Shown in pieces: positions 8,108 to 15,186 of a stretch of 37,004 nt of DNA. The DNA is from Ichthyosporea sp. XGB-2017a (Eukaryota; Opisthokonta; Ichthyosporea), in assembly GCA_002811675.1 (NCBI GenBank), contig PDIM01010467.1:1-37004 (forward strand), in the 5' to 3' direction. Positions within the stretch are counted from its first letter, which is position 1. Every line of letters begins with the position of its first letter. Below the pieces are notes generated by a model. The model saw only the letters and a list, made by a program, of their open reading frames with translations, made no database searches and was not told the DNA's origin. A program made the translations under genes and the position numbers.

Positions 8108-9784
8108 ATGAGTTATTATTACTATCCGTATGGTCCCCATCCTCACCATCCTGCTGGATATGAATACGATGAGGAGTACTTTACCCCTGATGGACCTCCT
8201 CCTCCTCCTCCCACTCCCTCGCATGCCGGTCCGTGGATGAGAAGACGTGCTGGTGGTGGCCCGCCAAGGGGCCCTCCTGCTTATGGTCCCCGTTATCACT
8301 CTCACCCTCACCACCCTCATCCTCCTCATCATGGATGGGGATGGGAAGGAGGTGATGACTATATTCCCCGCCCTTGTCATCCTCGTGCTTATGGTGCTTT
8401 CCATCACCCTGTTTCTTTTGCTACTTCGGCCACCCAATATCCATGTGTGGTCGTGGTCAATGTTGAGGATGAGACTGAGAAGATACAAAAGTCCGCACCA
8501 TCCAGTTGTCCTGTCGAGGGATTGATATTTTCTTCCCCATTTATGAAGTCTCATTGCCGTGGTACGCAAAAGGATTCCCAGAAAAAGGATGAAATCGATG
8601 AATTAGCCCATATTCACGAAGTCTTTCAGCATGTTATGGAAGAATTGATGAAATCCTTTTCAGGTGCTCGAACGTCTTCCTCAAATGACAAAGCGAAAGC
8701 CGAAATGCCAGGAAACATATTTGAGAGTGTGATGCATGACCTTTTTAAGCACTTGGCCGAGGCTTCTGGTGCAGAAAAATCAGCAAAGGGTGTACCATGC
8801 GGCCAGTCCTCTACTCAAGCTGAGAAGAGCAAGACCAAAGCCGAAGAGAAACCATCGTGTTCTTCCAACAAGAGCTCAGACCCAAAGCCAAACTGTGGCA
8901 GTGAAAAATGTGAGTTTCCGTTTGGTGCTAACGGAGGACTGGAAGGACTTTTTGGCTTGGTAAATGACCAGCTTGCAAACAATCCCCAGTTGGAAGAGAT
9001 GTTGGCAAACAATCCCTTTTTTTCCATCTTAAAGCAGGGCTGCGGCTCAAAAGCATCTTCACCATTCAATTGCAAGCCTTCCTCTTCAAAAAAAGCAAAT
9101 GGTGAAGGTTCTAGCAAACAGAGCGAACCCAAAGCACATGCAAGCTGCCAGGAAGCGTGTGGAAAGAATAACGGATGGGAAAGCCCATCTGGTGGCTTTG
9201 AGGCAATGAAAGGAAATGGAAGCAGGGGACCGGAGAGCGAAAGGAACCCTCCACGCACCCGTGAGCCTGCTTGTGATTTCTTGGAAGACGCAGACCAGTA
9301 CACACTTCTTGCAGATATTCCTGGTGTGATTCCAGACCACATTCTTGTTGAAATTGCAGATGAGAGCTCTTTAACGATTGAAGGCTTTGTCCTTCCAAAT
9401 GGTTCTATTCGACCCCCCGTCGTGAAAGATGCCTCGGAGGATAGCAACAGTGGTAGTGAGGATGGTTACGTGGTGGAAGGAGGCAACCTCAAAGGCAAAG
9501 GCAAGGAAAAGAATGCTGGCAAGGACAACAACGAGAAAACCACCACCACAGAGCCTTCAAAAGTTTACCCCGTTGTGCGCCAACGAGGAAGGGGTACCAA
9601 TCATTACTTTAAGAAAATTGCCATCCCCGACGATGTAAGTGTTGATATGGCCACCTCGCAGTTTCATTCCAATGGAGTTCTTGAAATCTTGTTGCCAAAA
9701 ACTACCCGAAGTGCAAAGGATGGGGAAGAAGGTGAAAAGCAAGAGAAGAAGCAAGGGAAAGTCACTGTTCCTGTTGTGTGGTGA
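8108..9784 (+). CDS. Small heat-shock protein (Hsp20/alpha-crystallin domain) with long N-terminal region
   Basis: A 558-residue ATP-independent holdase-type chaperone, far longer than the usual 150-250 residues. The first ~100 residues are Tyr/Pro/His/Gly-rich low complexity; the middle is hydrophilic and Ser/Lys-rich with short helical segments (MHDLFKHLAEASG; NPQLEEMLANNPFFSILKQG). The alpha-crystallin domain lies at about 385-545: DFLEDADQYTLLADIPG begins it, ILVEIADESSLTIEGF follows, then about 65 residues of Ser/Lys/Glu-rich insertion, then GTNHYFKKIAIPDDVSVD and the signature NGVLEILLPK. A loop insertion at this point is known from fungal Hsp30-type proteins. No IxI tail is evident. 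The TATA box and heat-shock element upstream suggest heat induction. Confidence 0.88.
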   Translation: MSYYYYPYGPHPHHPAGYEYDEEYFTPDGPPPPPPTPSHAGPWMRRRAGGGPPRGPPAYGPRYHSHPHHPHPPHHGWGWEGGDDYIPRPCHPRAYGAFHHPVSFATSATQYPCVVVVNVEDETEKIQKSAPSSCPVEGLIFSSPFMKSHCRGTQKDSQKKDEIDELAHIHEVFQHVMEELMKSFSGARTSSSNDKAKAEMPGNIFESVMHDLFKHLAEASGAEKSAKGVPCGQSSTQAEKSKTKAEEKPSCSSNKSSDPKPNCGSEKCEFPFGANGGLEGLFGLVNDQLANNPQLEEMLANNPFFSILKQGCGSKASSPFNCKPSSSKKANGEGSSKQSEPKAHASCQEACGKNNGWESPSGGFEAMKGNGSRGPESERNPPRTREPACDFLEDADQYTLLADIPGVIPDHILVEIADESSLTIEGFVLPNGSIRPPVVKDASEDSNSGSEDGYVVEGGNLKGKGKEKNAGKDNNEKTTTTEPSKVYPVVRQRGRGTNHYFKKIAIPDDVSVDMATSQFHSNGVLEILLPKTTRSAKDGEEGEKQEKKQGKVTVPVVW

Positions 9785-9924
9785 TCACTCTTCAGGCACT
9801 TAAAACTCAACTTTACGAACCCTTCCGCTGAAGCTCTCCCATATTATGAAAACATTTGATTACTATTAAACTATGAAAACTATGTAAAAGAAAAGAAAAA
9901 AAAAATACGAAAAGACTCGTAACG

Positions 9925-9930
9925 AATAAA
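9925..9930 (+). terminator. Poly(A) signal of the small heat-shock protein gene
   Basis: AATAAA 140 bp after the stop codon, followed by AT-rich sequence and lying before the tandem repeat. Confidence 0.55.
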
Positions 9931-9997
9931 GATATATCCGTAACAAGAACATCAAATTTACCTTCAACACTTTAATGCAAACACTGCAATTTGTTTA

Positions 9998-10252
9998 TTA
10001 AGGATCGACATTTAACCTTTAAGGTCCTTGTGGAGGTTCGGATATCAAGCACTAATCAAGTCAAAAAGGACCTTCACCCTCTCAAATTTACAAGTTTTTA
10101 ACATTGCCTTCTTTCTTTAGCGCTTAAGGATCAACATTTAACCTTTAAGGTCCTTGTGGAGGTTCGTCGGATATCAAGCACTAATCAAGTCAAAAAGGAC
10201 CTTCACCCTCTCAAGTTTACACTTGTCTAACATTGTCTTCTTTCTTTAGCGC
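9998..10252. repeat. Tandem duplication, two ~127-bp units with internal inverted repeats
   Basis: Unit 1 is 9998-10123 (126 bp) and unit 2 is 10124-10252 (129 bp). They differ by a handful of substitutions and a 3-bp insertion (TTCGG versus TTCGTCGG). Both end in TTCTTTCTTTAGCGC. Each contains AAGGTCCTT and, 36-39 bp later, its reverse complement AAGGACCTT (10021-10029 with 10066-10074; 10147-10155 with 10195-10203), so each could form a stem-loop. The pair sits between the convergent small heat-shock and SelK genes, past the candidate SECIS on the SelK strand. Confidence 0.9.
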
Positions 10253-10433
10253 TTTGTGAATACATACATAAAGATTGATTGGAGTTGTTGATGTTGGCAT
10301 TTTCATCTTTCCCCAAGCGTGAACACCACCATGAACAAGTGGCTCCACCTTCCGTAACCCGCTGAACAGGCAGTTTACCTCTGTGTAGCAGGGCCTCAAC
10401 AACTCCTTCTCTCTCTTTCTGCCTATCTTCCTT

Positions 10434-10453
10434 GTGTGTGTGCGCGCGCGTGC
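10434..10453. repeat. GT/GC alternating purine-pyrimidine tract
   Basis: A short GTGTGTGTGCGCGCGCGTGC run in the spacer downstream of SelK; alternating purine-pyrimidine sequence of the Z-DNA-prone type. Confidence 0.7.
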
Positions 10454-10562
10454 TTGTTTTTGTTGTAAATTACATTGCACAACAAACATTTCACGTCACC
10501 AAAATTTGTAAAGTCGTTATTTTGTTTCGGAGTGTCCTTTTCTTTGTTTTCTTCTCTTACAT

Positions 10563-10626
10563 TTTAGTTCAGCTTGGAAGGGTTTCAATGTGATGAACTT
10601 TACCTTCACAAAAGCGTCATATAAAG
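10563..10626 (-). promoter_or_regulatory. Candidate SECIS element (type II) in the SelK 3' UTR
   Basis: Read on the minus strand, ATGA at 10620-10617 faces TGAA at 10571-10568. This gives the SECIS quartet (U-A, G-A, A-G, C-U non-Watson-Crick pairs). Above it I fold GCTT with AAGC, an asymmetric loop (TTGT/C), and GAAGG with CCTTC, then an unpaired TAAA carrying the conserved AA at about 10600, then an extra small stem (GTTCA with TGAAAC, one bulge) closed by a 6-base loop, as in form 2 SECIS. Below the quartet TTTA pairs with TAAA. It starts 272 bases past the Sec codon, a workable distance. The fold was made by hand and is slightly long between quartet and AA (about 14 bases). Confidence 0.6.
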
Positions 10627-10882
10627 CACGTGCTTATTCCTCTCTCCATTTTCTCCTTTCTTCGCATAAATACAAAAAAACACGGAAGGATGAAACGAAA
10701 CACAGAGACATGCGAAATGTAAGATAAAGCAACACGCAACAAAGGACGAAAAGGTAAAAGGAAAATATTTAAATCTTCCGTATGACCTGATACTGTTCCT
10801 TCTTCTTCTTCGTCTTTGTGTTCTTTTTTTTTTTTTTTTTAAAATAAAAAAAAGACGACAAAGGAAGGAGCAATCAGGTCGA

Positions 10883-11273
10883 TTACCTTCCTCACCCACC
10901 CGCAGAAACAGGAGGACCACTCATGCCCGATGAACGAGGAAGTCTCCCGATTGGCCGTCTTGGAGGCCTTCCCGGTGGCCCACTGCCTGATCTCCCATAC
11001 GAATCAATTCCTTTGCTCCCATGACTCGGATTGGGCTGTTGTTGCGGAAAACGAATAAAAAAACACACAAAAGGAAAGGGATCGCTATCAGTTAGTCTAA
11101 ATCGAAAACAATAGCTCGGGATTAAAACATAAGAGGGATAGACTTACGCCGAAGTTGAATAAAGTTTGAAAAAAGAGGTAGAAAAAGTTTACGATTCCCC
11201 TAAAGAAGTCCGTAATGTAGGACAAACCAAAGGGCCGCCTCTCTTGGAGGGAGCCTCCAGAGATATACGGCAT
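10883..11273 (-). CDS. SELENOK: Selenoprotein K, Sec-containing, two exons (11273-11148, 11035-10883)
   Basis: A small single-pass ER membrane protein of the SelK/SelG family, associated in animals with ERAD (Derlin/p97) and calcium-flux or palmitoylation complexes. Exon 1 encodes MPYISGGSLQERRPFG, then a transmembrane segment (SYITDFFRGIVNFFYLFF). A 112-bp GTAAGT...CAACAACAG intron follows, in phase 0. Exon 2 encodes a Gly/Pro/Arg-rich tail with PPGRPPRRP and ends SAGG-TGA-GR-TAA. The TGA at 10894-10892 occupies exactly the position of selenocysteine in the family C terminus GGUGR, with TAA two codons later. The product is 92 residues with Sec90, against 94 with Sec92 in human. The ordinary ORF view hides the gene, since both the intron and the TGA break it. 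A SECIS-like fold lies downstream. Confidence 0.93.
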
Positions 11274-12821
11274 GGTGACAGTCTGAGAGAGAGAGGGAGG
11301 GTGTAGCAGGTAAAGTATAGTCTCCCTTTGATCAATCCCTCTAGGGGAGAGTTTGTATTGTATTGTGGTTGATTGATATAACAGAAGGGAAATGGCTCTG
11401 CTTAACCCCTTTTCAAAATCAAATTTCCACACAACGAAAACAAAAAAAAAAAAAGACAAAAATAAAAATAAAAACAAATAAAAAGTGAAAATAAACAAAA
11501 AAAAGAGGACAAAAAACCAAAAAACCGGAAAAAACTTTTTATTTTGAAAAATATTTTCTGTTCATGTTTTTAGTTTTTAGAGGGGTTTCTTTTTTTCGTG
11601 TTTGGGTTATCTCTTCTTTCCTTTGTTTAGGAGAAACTAAGACTATCCTGCCTTTGCTTGAGATGGATAATATTGGGGAAAAGAGGGGACGGAGAAGGAG
11701 AAGCGTAGATATTCAAGTCTCTAACCAATACACTCTTCCTGGCGTTCCTTTGAAGGAGATAAAGATATTTACTCGCTTTATCTATCAATGCTGTCATATT
11801 TTTGTCCCCTGATACATCAGCTTCGTTACAAGTACTTCTAGTGGATGACCAATTAACAAGTGTCTGGTGCAATTAATCCCAGGAATAAAGACATTCTCAG
11901 GGGAATGCGCATAGTGTAAATTTCTTCCCGGATACCGTTGGTGGTATTGGTCGGATCCTTTAGCTCAAAACATGTGGAGTATCGGAATAAGTTAACGTAA
12001 TGGTTTGGTTTCTGACACATGAGGTACTTCTCATCAAGTTGCAAAGCAAAAGTCAATTACCCCCTGAATCAGGATTCATGAGTAATTTATAATGAAGGCA
12101 AAATCTCATCGTGCATGGACTCTTGTTGATGTGTAACACTTGCCGGTAACGATTCAGAGGCTCTTTACTCCATATGCGGAAGGCAAGGGAAGATTCTGTA
12201 ACGCGTGATGAGTGAATGAAGTATCCGCGAAGCCATTTCATGGGTCATGGATTACTCATCATGGATCCGATCCGTGAGCGAGCTGTTACTCAAAGCTAAG
12301 GGCACACCCGCGATAGGGTTTATCTACCCTAAAGGATAACGTGAACTACAATCAAATTACTCATGTTTTAAACAGTTGTCACCTGTCATGATCAATGGGG
12401 ATTCTATCCATGTGTGTCGTATACAGAAGGCTAAAGATTTCTCCCCTCTCCCACAGGCCGCAGCCCGCTTCTGAATTCTCATCGGTTACAAGGCATTCTA
12501 GTCACTACGAGTTACGACATCCTGTGGCGGACGTCGTTATCTGAGGAAAAATCTATGAAGTCTGAACACCAAAAGATCAAAGTTCCAAAAAAAGGAAAAA
12601 AAAAACACAAAAAATAGAAGAAAAAGCCGATCATTTATTTTTATTCCATTTTTTCTTCTTTTTTGAATTTAGGAAATTCCTGTTGTGAAGATTTGAATTT
12701 TTTTTTGATTAGGGAGAAGTTGAGAGGCCGTTAAAGGTACATGGCTTTTGGGATTGGAGCTTGTTGATGTACAGTACAGTACGGAAGGAAGAGGAATAGC
12801 GTGTGGATCCATAGCACGGGG
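11274..12821. other. Long spacer between divergent SelK and the RFxV-motif gene, without a recognisable protein gene
   Basis: About 1.5 kb. The outer parts (11274-11640 and 12560-12720) are AT-rich with A and T homopolymers and would hold the SelK and downstream promoters. The middle is GC-richer and is described separately. No ORF longer than about 80 codons on either strand looks coding. Confidence 0.5.
11640..12560. ncRNA. Possible structured non-coding RNA block (strand and ends uncertain)
   Basis: A ~900-bp island of near-balanced base composition flanked by A/T homopolymer-rich DNA, with no credible ORF. It has several pairing possibilities: ATGAGTAATTT (12078-12088) with its exact complement AAATTACTCAT (12354-12364); a hairpin TAGGGT-TTATCT-ACCCTA (about 12314-12331); and TTCTGTA (about 12195) with TACAGAA (about 12421). 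I could not match it to 5S, U1-U6, U3, SRP, RNase P/MRP or telomerase RNA. It could also be a decayed gene or an untranslated exon. Confidence 0.25.
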
Positions 12822-14912
12822 ATGTCAAAGGGCGATAGTGGAGCTACGGTTGGAATAACGATTTGTGGTTCTTGTTCTTGTTCTTCTTCTGGTTGTTGTT
12901 CGTCCAAGGAGAGGATGGTTAAAGGGGGAGTTGGTGTGGCGGAGTATCGTGAATGCACCATGAATGAAGGATTGACTATTGTTAATAAGGAGGAGGGGGA
13001 GGAGGGGGGGAAAGGGAGAGGGATTATTGTGGATAGTTGTCGGCAGCTGGGGACGGTGGGGATTGCTAACGGGTCAGTTGAGGGAGTGGAGGAGGATTGT
13101 GAAGAGGCTTTGAGTTCCAGAACGTCTGGGGGATCTGTTGACCGGGAAGAACGGGCTGCAAAAGGAAGATTTATTGTAGAGCTTGTGAAAGATAGTGATG
13201 CGGGTGTTGAAAAGAATGAAGCGAGCCCAGAGGGAAAGTCACAGCAAAAAAACGGGAAGCGGAGGGGACGATTCAAGGTTGACAGTGTGGGAAGTGTAGA
13301 TGAGATGAGAATTGAGGGCTTTTTGAGTAAAAAAGAGGAATCAATCACTGAAGAAAAGCCGATCATGAAAGGCGACCCTGCTGATGAATCGGAGCCTCGC
13401 ATTTGTGTAAATAATGTTTCTTGTGGGGCTGCAGTGAACGATGCAAAGGGCGAGGATGTGTCCCCCGCGGCTAAAGGAGGGGCAAAGGGAAGAGAAACAA
13501 GGGGTGGTGAATTGGAGAGGGGCGAGCGTAGTTCTCATTCTGGAGACGATACTGATTGTTCTGAAGCAAAAGGCAGGTTCCTGGTAAAGCTTGTAGGAAG
13601 TGAGGAGTTTCTTAACTCCTCGAAGGAAAGTGTGAGGAGTGGTTCCGCTAGAGAAGGGGCTGCTAAAGGAAGATTCATTGTGAGTTCGGTGGAATCTGCT
13701 GAGATTATGAAGAAATCTAAAGATAATAAGTGCGAAGGGGACAAAAGGGAATCTATTTTAGGAAAGAAGAGCTCCTTTAAGTCAAGTGAGCGTCAGGAAG
13801 ATGAGGCGACCTCACCAGAAGAGCGGAAGATCAAATCAAAGTCCAGCTCTGGGAGGTTTGAAATCGATGCAGTTGTGGATACTGATGAATTGGAATTGTT
13901 GGAGAAAGTGGGTAGGGTTGATTTCGCAACTGTAAAAAGGCCCAATCAAAGGAAGAACAAGACGAAATCACGCGCCAGTCAAGCTTTGGTATCTGGCTCT
14001 ACTGCGAAGGATGATTCAGTGGGTGTAAATACCAAGCGGCATTCTGCTACTTCTGGTTTTGGGTCGCTCAAGAGTCGCTCTACGCAGATTGCGAGCCCGA
14101 TTTTACATCGCAGAGTGTCTAGTTTGACGCGAAGCACTGATAATCTCACAGCACTTAAAAACAATGGGGATGCGGGGCGGAGCTTATCTCGAAAAGGTAG
14201 CTCTGAGAATATTGGGAGAAGCTCCCCGTTGACTGCACGCAAAGCAAGCAGTCGTCAATCCGTTGGAGGTAGCCTTTCATCTGTTAGCTCTTCAGAATCA
14301 GCGGGTTCAAAGTACTCGAACAGTGATACAAATGTAAATAATGTGGGTAGAACTGGTGCTGCAAGTGGTGCACGGTTTATAAAATTTAGAGATGAAAATG
14401 GCGTTGCCTCATTTCGTCGTGTGGTGGAAGTAAATAGCTCTGGTAGTAGTCTGAAATCCTCATCTACCCACGGGCGCTCTCTTACAAGTCTTGTGAAGAC
14501 TAATGCCGCGTCAGAAAACAGAAGTGAGGGTATATCTCGCTCCACCTCAGCGTCACTGGCAAATTCGGGCCAGCGACGTATCAGCTGCGAGAACTCAATG
14601 AGACGTAATAAGATTGCACATCAGCAAAAAGTGAGGTCTAATTTAGAATTGGACAAGTCAATTTATGACTCCTCTGATGCAAATAGTAGCTTTGCAGGGT
14701 CTAGAGAGTCAGATATGGATATCCGCCAAAAAGCGAAATGTAGTCCGCAAGGACAAGAGAAGAAGCGAAAGTCAATTATTTCCCATGTAAAGTCTCTTTT
14801 TGGCACTCGCAGACGCTCCAGTGGCGGTATAAAAACTGATAGCAGCTGCTCAAACAGCAACGAAAGCATCCAGTGTGGACGACGAGCGTCGAATGGCATT
14901 CGAAAAGAATGA
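12822..14912 (+). CDS. Ser-rich protein with five GRFx[VI]xxV motifs, candidate SPAK/OSR1 (Fray)-type kinase docking protein
   Basis: A 696-residue hydrophilic, probably disordered protein; I recognise no globular domain. ATG 12822 is preferred over an in-frame GTG at 12801. Five copies of one motif are spread over the first half: RFIV (116-119), RFKV (150-153), RFLV (252-255), RFIV (284-287) and RFEI (345-348). All are preceded by Gly, most by KG, and all are followed two residues later by Val. RFx[V/I] is the motif by which WNK kinases, NKCC cotransporters and other partners dock on the C-terminal domain of SPAK/OSR1 kinases. The second half is very rich in Ser/Arg/Asn with many basic-Ser phosphorylation-like sites, and the C terminus has a basic patch (KRKSIISHVKSLFGTRRR). 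No kinase domain is present. The docking role is inference; the motif repetition is seen directly. Confidence 0.75.
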   Translation: MSKGDSGATVGITICGSCSCSSSGCCSSKERMVKGGVGVAEYRECTMNEGLTIVNKEEGEEGGKGRGIIVDSCRQLGTVGIANGSVEGVEEDCEEALSSRTSGGSVDREERAAKGRFIVELVKDSDAGVEKNEASPEGKSQQKNGKRRGRFKVDSVGSVDEMRIEGFLSKKEESITEEKPIMKGDPADESEPRICVNNVSCGAAVNDAKGEDVSPAAKGGAKGRETRGGELERGERSSHSGDDTDCSEAKGRFLVKLVGSEEFLNSSKESVRSGSAREGAAKGRFIVSSVESAEIMKKSKDNKCEGDKRESILGKKSSFKSSERQEDEATSPEERKIKSKSSSGRFEIDAVVDTDELELLEKVGRVDFATVKRPNQRKNKTKSRASQALVSGSTAKDDSVGVNTKRHSATSGFGSLKSRSTQIASPILHRRVSSLTRSTDNLTALKNNGDAGRSLSRKGSSENIGRSSPLTARKASSRQSVGGSLSSVSSSESAGSKYSNSDTNVNNVGRTGAASGARFIKFRDENGVASFRRVVEVNSSGSSLKSSSTHGRSLTSLVKTNAASENRSEGISRSTSASLANSGQRRISCENSMRRNKIAHQQKVRSNLELDKSIYDSSDANSSFAGSRESDMDIRQKAKCSPQGQEKKRKSIISHVKSLFGTRRRSSGGIKTDSSCSNSNESIQCGRRASNGIRKE

Positions 14913-15022
14913 GCAAGAACCTGAAAATTGAAATTGAAGAAACTGGAAATACGAAAAGAAATTGGTTTTGGTATGGTGAAACTTCCAAAAACAACGTGGC
15001 TTCAGTGTAAAATGCAGGAGGG

Positions 15023-15028
15023 AATAAA
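15023..15028 (+). terminator. Poly(A) signal of the RFxV-motif gene
   Basis: AATAAA 110 bp after the stop at 14912, in a 274-bp spacer that must also hold the promoter of the next gene. Confidence 0.5.
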
Positions 15029-15186
15029 ACGAAAAAGGCCAAGCTGGCCAATTGATGAACTGAAGGAAATTTATTTGTGCCAGAATTTTTCATTTTATAG
15101 TTGTTTTTTATTTTTTATTTCCCTTTTATTTGTTGATTTGATGAGGCATATTTTTAATCAACTACTTCTTTTTTTTGGATAAGATT

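Noticed and set aside
10606-11498. Minus-strand ORFs of 104 and 133 codons across the SelK locus
   Set aside because: Both read through the intron or UTR. The spliced SelK model with TGA as Sec explains the region better.
12180-12440. RNase P RNA
   Set aside because: GGAAGATTCTG and ATACAGAAGGC can pair by 7 bp, but the conserved CR-I spacing is off by a base and I could not build P1-P3. Kept only as an unassigned RNA candidate.
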